From Gemmatimonadota bacterium (lineage in GTDB: Bacteria; Gemmatimonadota; Gemmatimonadetes; Longimicrobiales; Gaopeijiaceae): a stretch of 64,000 nt of DNA. Shown in pieces: positions 56,702-64,000 of this stretch; positions within the stretch are counted from its first letter, which is position 1, and each line of letters opens with the position of its first letter. The notes beneath the pieces are model-generated. The model did no database searches and had not been told where the DNA came from. It worked only from the letters and a program-made list of their open reading frames with translations. The DNA is taken from NCBI GenBank assembly GCA_013002885.1, contig JABDLS010000051.1, forward strand, positions 1 to 64,000. Direction: 5' to 3'. The position numbers and the translations under genes are program-made.

Positions 56702-57940
56702 TCACCGCAAACCCAGCAGGTCCTTCACAGACGCCTTCACGTCGGCATCCTTGTCGTCCATCGCCTGGTTGAGAAGCCGTCGTGCGTGGGGTGTGCCGAT
56801 CTCGTTCAGGGCCCGGTAGGCAGCGATCCGTACATCGACTCGTGGCTTGTAAAAGAGCTTCGGCACGGCGTGCTTCTCGATGGACGTCACCGCGCCTGGA
56901 TCCCCCAGCTGCCCGAGAGCCCGGATGAGGGAAATGGCTTCGTCGGGATCGTTCGTCTCGTCCAGGAGCTTGATCAGCGATCGCAGGGAGCGTTCCACGT
57001 GCAGTTCCCCGGCCGCCACGGCCGCAGCGATCCTCACCTCCGGGTCGGGATCCTCGAGGAGTCGAAGGCTGACGATCAACTCGCCCGACTCCTCATCGCC
57101 CAGCTTGACCAGCGAGCGAAGCGCCTCACGTCGGACCTTGGCGTCAGGATTCGCAAGCGCGCCGGCGACGAGTTCGACCGCGTTGTCACCGCCCGTCTCC
57201 CCGAGAATCGCTACGGCGTTGCGGACGAGGAAGCGATTGTCGTCCACGACCATCTCTTCGATGATCTTCCGACCCGGCCTGCCCATGGCGACGAGGGCGT
57301 CACAGTGGACCCGCCTCGCCGACCGGTCTGTCGACTCGGCCAGGTCATCCCGGATCGCCATCGCCATGGGGTCACCGAGATTCCTGCAAGCGAGAAAATT
57401 GTCCTGTCGGCGCACCTCGTCTCGCTCGGCGGCCATCTGTCTTGCCAGACGACCGTAGACCACTGGCGTCGCGACGCCCCGTGCCACCTCCACCACCATG
57501 GGGTCCGGTGGATCTCCCGCACCCGCGGCGACACGTGCTACAGCCCGAGCCACACCGTCCAGCTCCCGCTTCTCGAGCATCTCGTTGGCGAGCCGCTCGA
57601 TCTCGGCGGCCTGGTCTGAGTCACCGGCGAGGTAGGCCTCGACGGCTTCGTCCAGGGTTTGGACAGGGGAGAGGTCATCGAAGGAGTAGAGTTCTTCGTA
57701 CGAAGCGTCGCCGGACTCAGAGGCTTCGAGCGGCGGCTCTCCCGCCGCCGCGTCCACCTCTCCCCCGAGGGCTACTTCACCGTGGGGGGGATCCTCGGTC
57801 GCGGCCGCGACCGGCTCGGCGTCTGCAGCCGGGGCCGTCCCGCGCGAAACCGGGACCGTCCCGGCCGAAGGGGAGGAGAAGAGCGCGTCGACGGAGCGCG
57901 CGATTCCGGAAAGCTCCTTCGTACCCTCGGAGTCGGACAT
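56702..57940 (-). CDS. HEAT-repeat domain-containing protein
   Basis: Repeated units: GRKIIEEMVVDDNRFLVRNAVAILGETGGDNAVELVAGALANPDAKVRREALRSLVKLGDEESGELIVSLRLLEDPDPEVRIAAAVAAGEL; acidic low-complexity N-terminus. Confidence 0.8.
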   Translation of the reverse strand: MSDSEGTKELSGIARSVDALFSSPSAGTVPVSRGTAPAADAEPVAAATEDPPHGEVALGGEVDAAAGEPPLEASESGDASYEELYSFDDLSPVQTLDEAVEAYLAGDSDQAAEIERLANEMLEKRELDGVARAVARVAAGAGDPPDPMVVEVARGVATPVVYGRLARQMAAERDEVRRQDNFLACRNLGDPMAMAIRDDLAESTDRSARRVHCDALVAMGRPGRKIIEEMVVDDNRFLVRNAVAILGETGGDNAVELVAGALANPDAKVRREALRSLVKLGDEESGELIVSLRLLEDPDPEVRIAAAVAAGELHVERSLRSLIKLLDETNDPDEAISLIRALGQLGDPGAVTSIEKHAVPKLFYKPRVDVRIAAYRALNEIGTPHARRLLNQAMDDKDADVKASVKDLLGLR

Positions 57941-58150
57941 GGGCCTGCCGGGGAGGTGGAGGAAGAACCGTTCAGTCTCGCCCCAATGTAGGAACTGCGG
58001 GCCTTCGCCGGGAGGCGCGAGTATTCTTGCTTGGCCCCGAGCGCTCCGACATCTTCACCCTCGTCCCCCAGGGAGCCCCGAGCCATCGGAAATGTTCGGG
58101 CGGCGAGCGACGAAGTCGCGCCGCCTTGCACGAAACTGAGGAGAAACGAG

Positions 58151-58519
58151 ATGCCGGTCTTCACCCGTTATCGCGACGGCGTGCTGGTCCTCACGGTTGA
58201 TGGTGACTTCACCGCAAACGAGCTGCACCGCGTGGCCCATGGGGCGTTCCAGGATGACGCGACGCCACAGGTCGTGCCCGTTCTCCTCGATATGAGCGGG
58301 GCAGCCGGGCTCTCGGCCAAGTCATCAGAGGAGTTGAAGGCGATGGGGTCGACCTTCGGGGCCCACCGTGAACGAATCGCCGGGCTGGCGGTGGTCGCGT
58401 CGAGCGCGGTCCACGACCTCTTCGCCGAGGAAGGCCACTTTGGCGGTGAGGCCGGCATGGACCTTATGGCCTGCACCGCCCACGCCGACGCTCGAGAATG
58501 GCTGTCGACCCAAGCGTAA
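58151..58519 (+). CDS. STAS/SpoIIAA-like domain protein
   Basis: MPVFTRYRDGVLVLTVDGDFTANELHRVAHGAFQDDATPQVVPVLLDMSGAAGLSAKSSEELKAMGSTFGAHRERIAGLAVVASSAVHDL; start trimmed to ATG at 58151. Confidence 0.7.
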   Translation: MPVFTRYRDGVLVLTVDGDFTANELHRVAHGAFQDDATPQVVPVLLDMSGAAGLSAKSSEELKAMGSTFGAHRERIAGLAVVASSAVHDLFAEEGHFGGEAGMDLMACTAHADAREWLSTQA

Positions 58520-58545
58520 CTGACGACGAGGAAGGGAGGAGAGTG

Positions 58546-59988
58546 ATGACGAGTAGCGGAGGATCCTTCAGCGGCCAGACGGGCCGACGGCATGCCCGGC
58601 CCTCGGCAAGAGCGGCAATCGCGATGGTGGCTCTCACCTCGACGGTGGCATGCGAGGCGCCACCTCAGGCGGCGCCGGGCACCATCGCGTTCGTGGGTGT
58701 CCACGTCCTGCCCATGAGCACCCCGGGCGTTCAGCCCGGTCAGACCGTCGTCACCGTCGACGGCGTCATCACCGAGGTCGGTCCGGTCGATGAGGTCGTC
58801 GTCGGTGACGGTGCGACGATCATCGACGGTGAGGGACGCTATCTCATGCCGGGGCTGGCCGAGATGCACGCCCACGTTCCTCCGGGAGATGATCCGCCAC
58901 GTGAGGCGGTCGAGGACATCTTGTTCCTCTACATCGCCAACGGCGTCACGTCGATCAGGGGCATGCTCGGCTCGGCCTATCAGATTCCCCTGGCAGACGA
59001 GATCGAGCGCGGTGAAGTCCTCGGCCCGAACTTCTACGTGGGCGCACCCTCGATCAACGGGACTTCTGCCCCGACTCCCGAGGACGCCGAGCGACTCATC
59101 CGGGAACACGCCGCCGCGGGGTACGACCTCCAGAAGATCCACCCCGGCGTCTCACGGGAGTCGTGGGATCGGATGGTCGCCACGGCCGAAGAGGTCGGGC
59201 TGACATTCGGTGGGCACGTCCCCACGGACGTGGGGCTCCTACACGCCATCGAGACCGGGATGTCGACCGTCGATCACCTCGACGGATACGTTCAGGCGGT
59301 GGCTTCGGACGATGTGGTCGCCCAGGTCAACACGGGCCAGCCGATCAGTCTCGAGCGGCTGGTCGAAGGCGTGGACGAGGAGAGGATCGCAGAGATCGTG
59401 AACCTCACCATCGAGCACGACGTCTACGTGGTGCCGACAATGTACCTCTGGGAGAACCTGTACGGAGCCGAGGACCCCGAACCGTTCCTAAGCCAGCCGG
59501 AGATGGTCTACGTCTCGGCACAGCAAAGAGAAGCGTGGAGAAGACAGGCGGCCGGCAGCCCCCGGGGTTCGGCCGCTGGGGTCGCAGCCTTCCTCGAGGT
59601 GCGGGACCGCATTCTCGAGGCCCTCTCGGACGCCGGTGCCCCGATCATGATGGGCACCGACTCACCCCAGATGTTCAATGTCCCGGGCTTCGCCCTCCAT
59701 CGGGAGATCGACGAGATGGCCGACGCCGGCATGTCCAACCAGCAGATCCTGGAGAGCGGTACCGTCGCCGTTGGCCGCTACGTCCGCGAACACCTCCGCC
59801 TGGACGAAGACTTCGGGACCGTGGAGCCGGGCCAGCGAGCGGACCTCGTCCTTCTTGGATCGAATCCCCTCGATGACCTGGACAACCTCACCGATCGGGC
59901 GGGCGTCATGGTGCGCGGCCGGTGGGTGCCGGGGGAGGAGATCGATGCAGGGCTGGAGGCGTTGGCGGCGAAGCACGCCGGAGGTTAG
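58546..59988 (+). CDS. Amidohydrolase family protein, putative lipoprotein
   Basis: ATG at 58546; AAIAMVALTSTVACEAPPQ (lipobox-like), GEGRYLMPGLAEMHAHVPPGDDPP, GLTFGGHVPTDVGLLHAIETGMSTVDHLDGY, PIMMGTDSPQMFNVPGFALHREIDEMADAG, VEPGQRADLVLLGSNPLDDL. Confidence 0.92.
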   Translation: MTSSGGSFSGQTGRRHARPSARAAIAMVALTSTVACEAPPQAAPGTIAFVGVHVLPMSTPGVQPGQTVVTVDGVITEVGPVDEVVVGDGATIIDGEGRYLMPGLAEMHAHVPPGDDPPREAVEDILFLYIANGVTSIRGMLGSAYQIPLADEIERGEVLGPNFYVGAPSINGTSAPTPEDAERLIREHAAAGYDLQKIHPGVSRESWDRMVATAEEVGLTFGGHVPTDVGLLHAIETGMSTVDHLDGYVQAVASDDVVAQVNTGQPISLERLVEGVDEERIAEIVNLTIEHDVYVVPTMYLWENLYGAEDPEPFLSQPEMVYVSAQQREAWRRQAAGSPRGSAAGVAAFLEVRDRILEALSDAGAPIMMGTDSPQMFNVPGFALHREIDEMADAGMSNQQILESGTVAVGRYVREHLRLDEDFGTVEPGQRADLVLLGSNPLDDLDNLTDRAGVMVRGRWVPGEEIDAGLEALAAKHAGG

Positions 59989-59992
59989 AAGG

Positions 59993-61306
59993 CTAGTCGG
60001 CGGATCGCGCCGCTTCGTCGAGGTCTACGGGGTCGGCCACCCGAGGTGCGAACCCGCCGGTGATCAGCCGGGCTCCTCTCGACTGGACCAGCCACTGCCA
60101 GGCCCAGTGGACCATGACCAGGAGCTTGTTGCGGAACCCTACGAGGAACGCCACGTGGACGACGCTCCAGAGGAGCCAGGCGAGGACGCCGCCGAAGGTC
60201 CGGCCACCTACGTCCGCGACCGCCCTCGCCCGACCGATGGTGGCCATCTCGCCCTTGTTGCGGTAGCGGAACGCGGGACGCCGCGGCGGGGGCGATGCGT
60301 TCGACAGCTCCCGGGCAATGATCTCGCCGACGAACGCACCCATCTGAATGGCTCCCTGGGCCACACCAGGCACGGGCTCACCCGTGGCCGCGTCGACCTG
60401 GGCTGCGATATCGCCGACGGCGAAGGCACGAGAGTAGCCGGGAAGAGAGCAGTCCCCCTCCACCTCGATCCGCCCCTGCTTGTCGATGTCCACCCCGAGC
60501 GTACGGGTGAGATCAGAAGCCTCCACGCCGGCGGCCCAGATGATATTGGCTGCGGCGACGCTATCGTCGCCCACCCAGACGCATCCGTCGTCGACTTCGG
60601 TGACCATGGTGTCCAGGCGAACCTGGACGCCGAGGCCCTCCAGCTGTTCCAAGGCTCGTCTGGAGGCCTCTTCAGACATCGTCGGCAGGAGGCGGGGCCC
60701 ACCCTCGAGCAGATACACACGGGCGGTCTTCGTATCGACCCGGCGGAAATCCTCGGGTATGGACATGGCGGCGATCTCACGAAGCGCCCCTGCCATCTCC
60801 ACGCCCGTCGGTCCGCCTCCGATGACGACGAAGGTGAGCTTTGCCCGCCGCGCCTCCTCATCCTCCTCTAGTTCGGCCTCCTCGAAAGCCATGAGCACCC
60901 GGCGGCGGATCTCGATAGCGTCATCGATCGTCTTGAGGCCCGGCGCCAACCGGGCCCATTCGTCGTTGCCGAAGTAGGCGGTGCGGGCTCCGGCAGCGAG
61001 GACGAGCCAGTCGTAGGCGACTTCCTCGGCGCCGACGTGGATGGCCTGGCCGGCGAGGTCGACCGATGTCACCTCCCGGAGGAGCACCTGGACGTTCTTC
61101 TGCTTTCGGACGATGGCGCGGACGGGCTCGGCGATGTCGGCCGGCGACAGCGCGGCGGTGGCGACCTGGTAGAGAAGGGGCTGGAAGAGGTGGTGGTTGC
61201 GCGCGTCCAGAAGGAGGACCTCGCAATCGGTCTGTGCCAGCTTCCGGACGGCCTCGAGACCACCGAATCCCGCGCCCACGACCACCACTCGTGGGCGACG
61301 ACTCAT
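59993..61306 (-). CDS. Type II NADH dehydrogenase (NDH-2)-like FAD-dependent oxidoreductase
   Basis: PRVVVVGAGFGGLEAVRKLAQTDCEVLLLDARNHHLFQPLLYQVATAALSPADIAEPVRAIVRKQKNVQVLLREV, FVVIGGGPTGVEMAGALREIA, GYSRAFAVGDIAA; C-terminal hydrophobic anchor. Confidence 0.94.
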   Translation of the reverse strand: MSRRPRVVVVGAGFGGLEAVRKLAQTDCEVLLLDARNHHLFQPLLYQVATAALSPADIAEPVRAIVRKQKNVQVLLREVTSVDLAGQAIHVGAEEVAYDWLVLAAGARTAYFGNDEWARLAPGLKTIDDAIEIRRRVLMAFEEAELEEDEEARRAKLTFVVIGGGPTGVEMAGALREIAAMSIPEDFRRVDTKTARVYLLEGGPRLLPTMSEEASRRALEQLEGLGVQVRLDTMVTEVDDGCVWVGDDSVAAANIIWAAGVEASDLTRTLGVDIDKQGRIEVEGDCSLPGYSRAFAVGDIAAQVDAATGEPVPGVAQGAIQMGAFVGEIIARELSNASPPPRRPAFRYRNKGEMATIGRARAVADVGGRTFGGVLAWLLWSVVHVAFLVGFRNKLLVMVHWAWQWLVQSRGARLITGGFAPRVADPVDLDEAARSAD

Positions 61307-61914
61307 GCGCCGGGGCCCGGGAAGGGGATGGGGAGTGGAGGGAGGTCGAAGGCTCCCGGAAAGTCCGCCTCGACTTCCTTCTGTTTGCCGCTCCAGGCCT
61401 CTATGTCCACCCGGTACACCGTGGTTCGGGCGAGTTCGTCGTCTGTCGAGGGGCGGTAGTCCCGCCCCGGCTCGAGATGAGGTGCATACTTGTCGAGAAG
61501 CATCTGGAGGGCGTCTTTGGCTTCGGCCTCATCTCCTACGATGCGCCCGGTACCGAAGGCCGTCACGCCGGCATACTCCACGCTGAACTCGAGGGCCTCC
61601 GGAGCGGGCAGCAGGCGCCCCATGCCGGCGACGCTGAAGGCCACTTTCTCGGGTGCGACGAGGTTGTCGCGAGTCCTGCCGGTACGGTGTGTGTGGAGGT
61701 AGATGCAGTGCCGGTCCCGATCGTACACGTAGAGGTTCGAGTTCAGGAAGGGCTGACCCTCGTCGTTCACCGTGGCCAGAAAGCCGTAGGGAGCCACCTC
61801 GAAGAATTCCCTGACCCACGCCTCGTCCTTCCCGCGATCACGTCGGCGAAGCTGGCTTCGTGGGTCGTCGATGCCCGCATTGTCAGCTCCGACCTTGGGG
61901 CCGTTCTCCGTCAT
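61303..61914 (-). CDS. Pyridoxamine 5'-phosphate oxidase/FMN-binding split-barrel family protein
   Basis: FFEVAPYGFLATVNDEGQPFLNSNLYVYDRDRHCIYLHTHRTGRTRDNLVAPEKVAFSVAGMGRLLPAPEALEFSVEYAGVTAFGTGRIV. Confidence 0.88.
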   Translation of the reverse strand: MTENGPKVGADNAGIDDPRSQLRRRDRGKDEAWVREFFEVAPYGFLATVNDEGQPFLNSNLYVYDRDRHCIYLHTHRTGRTRDNLVAPEKVAFSVAGMGRLLPAPEALEFSVEYAGVTAFGTGRIVGDEAEAKDALQMLLDKYAPHLEPGRDYRPSTDDELARTTVYRVDIEAWSGKQKEVEADFPGAFDLPPLPIPFPGPGA

Positions 61915-61988
61915 CTTGGCTCCTCGGTCATGCCGCCACCTCTCCGTCGACTCCCCTCACCCTCGTCATCTTCCCTCCTCGAAAAAGC

Positions 61989-62504
61989 CTACAGGTACAA
62001 CCGCTCGATGAGCTGACGGTGCCAGAGCTCATGGCCGGCGATGATCCACGGAAAGCTGCGCACCGTGAAGTCGTATCCGCTCGCCCGTCCCCGGCGGGTC
62101 GCTGCCCTGTCCTCCATCGAGGCGAAAAGGTGGACAACGGATCGGCGAACCGCGATCCACTCCTTGGTCAGATCGGACATCGGACGGTCGTGGGCGTTGG
62201 AACGAGCGGCCCATTCGTCTTGATCCATCGACGGCAGATCGGCCCCATCGGACCGCGCCATGACCAGCCCCCGAAATGCGAACATCCGTTCGGTGTCGAT
62301 GAGGTGACCGACCACCTCTCGCAGGCTCCACTTCCCCTCTTCATACCTGTACACCTCCCGGTCGGCAGGGACCTCGAGCAGATCGAGTGTCCCCGGGAGC
62401 TGATCACGGAGGGTCTCGAGAATCGAGCCTTCGGGTACCTGAGCGATGTAGCGTGCATAGTACTCCGCATGCTCCTTCGGATCTGGCCTGTTCCAGGCGC
62501 TCAT
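61989..62504 (-). CDS. DinB family protein
   Basis: ATG at 62504: MSAWNRPDPKEHAEYYARYIAQVPEGSILETLRDQLPGTLDLLEVPADREVYRYEEGKWSLREVVGHLIDTERMFAFRGLVMARSD...WIIAGHELWHRQLIERLYL. Confidence 0.9.
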   Translation of the reverse strand: MSAWNRPDPKEHAEYYARYIAQVPEGSILETLRDQLPGTLDLLEVPADREVYRYEEGKWSLREVVGHLIDTERMFAFRGLVMARSDGADLPSMDQDEWAARSNAHDRPMSDLTKEWIAVRRSVVHLFASMEDRAATRRGRASGYDFTVRSFPWIIAGHELWHRQLIERLYL

Positions 62505-63718
62505 CGAGCGGCGCCGGCCGTGCCGAGCTCCCCGGTCCCCCGGTCCTCCGGGCCGATGAGTCCATCCATGTCTTCGATGGTCCGTGTCGATGGAGGCCGC
62601 TGACGCTGGAGAATGCGAGCCACCTCTTCGGCCTCTCTCCACGCCCGAAGGACGTTCTCGCCTGCGAGCTTCGCGAGCTCATCTTCCGACCAACCGCGTC
62701 GAACGAGCTCCTCGAACAGGGCCGGGAACTTCGACACGTCTTCCAGCCCCACGGGTGTCGACTCGATCCCGTCGTAGTCGGAACCGATGCCGACATGGTC
62801 GATGCCCGCCAGGGCAGCGATGTGCTCGATATGATCGGCGACGTCGGCGATGGTGGCTTGGTCGTTGGACGTCAGGAAGCTCGGGACGAATGTCACCATG
62901 ACGACACCACCGTTCTCAGGGAGCCGCCGCAACACCTGATCTGGCACATTCCTCGGGTGGTCGTGGACACCACGGGCAGAAGCATGGGACCAGATCACCG
63001 GCGCCTCGGCCACATCGAGGACGTCATTCATGGTAGCGGGTGACGTGTGGGAGATGTCGACGAGCATCCCCATGCGGTTCATTTCCCGGACCACCTCTCG
63101 GCCGAAATCGGTGAGACCGCCGTGGCGCTCCTCGTCGCAGCACGCGTCGGCCCAGTCGAGCGTGCCGTTGTGAGTGAGCGTCATGTAGCGTACACCGAGG
63201 TCGTAAAAGGCGCGCAACGATCCCAGCGAGTTCTCTATGGCGTGCCCACCCTCCATCCCCAGCATGGAGGCGATCCGGCCCTCACCGTACACGGCTTCCA
63301 GATCCGAGGCGGTCAGCGCAAGACCGAAGGCCTCAGGGTACTTGTCGATGATCTGGCGACCGATGTCGATCTGTTCGAGCTGGACCTTCGCCGCTCCCTC
63401 CTCCACCGCGTCGTACGGGATATAGACCGACCAGAACTGGGCCCCCACGCTGCCGGCGTGTAGTCGTGCGATGTCGGTATGGAACGGGGTCGAACCCCGG
63501 AGATCATGGGCCGGCGCCTCGACGTCGTGGGGCCCCTCCACGCTGTTGCGGATGGCCCACGGAAGATCGTTGTGCCCGTCGATGAGGGGCGTTCGATCGA
63601 GAACGCGCCGGACGATGTCGGCTGGCGTCTCCTGGGCCTCGGTCGGAGCGGGAACGAGGGGCGCGACGACGAAGGCGAGCGTCGCGGCCGTGAGAAGCGG
63701 TCGGGTGATTCGAAGCAT
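62501..63718 (-). CDS. M19 family membrane dipeptidase with signal peptide
   Basis: MLRITRPLLTAATLAFVVAPLVPAPTEAQ, RTPLIDGHNDLPWAIRN, MEGGHAIENSLGSLRAFYDLGVRYMTLTHNGTLDWADACCDE, VDISHTSPATMNDVLDVAEAPVIWSHASARGVHDHPRNVPDQVL, HVGIGSDYDGIESTP. Confidence 0.94.
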   Translation of the reverse strand: MLRITRPLLTAATLAFVVAPLVPAPTEAQETPADIVRRVLDRTPLIDGHNDLPWAIRNSVEGPHDVEAPAHDLRGSTPFHTDIARLHAGSVGAQFWSVYIPYDAVEEGAAKVQLEQIDIGRQIIDKYPEAFGLALTASDLEAVYGEGRIASMLGMEGGHAIENSLGSLRAFYDLGVRYMTLTHNGTLDWADACCDEERHGGLTDFGREVVREMNRMGMLVDISHTSPATMNDVLDVAEAPVIWSHASARGVHDHPRNVPDQVLRRLPENGGVVMVTFVPSFLTSNDQATIADVADHIEHIAALAGIDHVGIGSDYDGIESTPVGLEDVSKFPALFEELVRRGWSEDELAKLAGENVLRAWREAEEVARILQRQRPPSTRTIEDMDGLIGPEDRGTGELGTAGAAR

Positions 63719-63797
63719 GAGCCGATGGGGTTGGAGCCGACGAGGTTCGACGGACCCCTACGATCGCCAGGAGGCGGTGTGGCGGGCAAGGTGAGTG

Positions 63798-64000
63798 TCA
63801 GGCGCCCCGTGGCCACTCGTCAGCGGTGAGGGCGAACATGACGTGGTCCTCCCACCTGCCGGCGATGCGCAAATAGCGAAGCGCCTCACCCTCTCGCCTG
63901 AAGCCTACCTTCCGGGCTACGCCGAGAGACGCGGCATTGCTCGGCATGATGTTGGCTTGGACGCGATGAAGTCCGAGGCCGCGGGGAGGGGCAGCAAAGG
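63798..64000 (-). CDS. GNAT family N-acetyltransferase, RimJ-like (5' end runs off the window)
   Basis: Hand translation of the minus strand: ...LGLHRVQANIMPSNAASLGVARKVGFRREGEALRYLRIAGRWEDHVMFALTADEWPRGA*. Absent from the ORF track because it has no start inside the window. Confidence 0.85.
   Translation of the reverse strand, partial: FAAPPRGLGLHRVQANIMPSNAASLGVARKVGFRREGEALRYLRIAGRWEDHVMFALTADEWPRGA

Noticed and set aside
1-64000. tRNA/rRNA genes, CRISPR arrays, transposons, prophage or defence islands
   Set aside because: No T-loop-like cloverleaf, regularly spaced repeats, transposase or phage-like ORFs noticed by eye. tRNAscan-SE, Infernal and repeat searches would be needed to exclude small elements.

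Overview
The window is about 64 kb of GC-rich, densely coded bacterial chromosome. Gene content and styles (DUF2723, ADOP-type permease, protease/propeller/barrel proteins, CxxC-bearing YggX) suggest a Gemmatimonadota-like lineage; this is inference only. It is mostly housekeeping: cysS, pyrF, pyrD, smpB, pgi, a pyruvate kinase, rnd, B12-dependent nrdJ, murQ, nrnA, coaE, moeB and NDH-2, interspersed with secreted or outer-membrane proteins. By eye I found no rRNA, tRNA, CRISPR, prophage, transposase or defence island. Two genes run off the window edges and are absent from the ORF track: cysS at the left and a GNAT acetyltransferase at the right. The observations most worth following are: (1) an apparent two-gene unit encoding an exported RidA and a Tat-signal class V PLP enzyme; (2) a single ORF fusing dephospho-CoA kinase to a PHP domain; (3) a promoter upstream of nrdJ with two NrdR-box-like palindromes 32 bp apart; (4) a metalloprotease/beta-propeller/outer-membrane-barrel protein; (5) a YggX homologue with two CxxC pairs; and (6) twelve 4-nt start/stop overlaps, five of them consecutive. 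I did not find a clear-cut new defence or mobile system.
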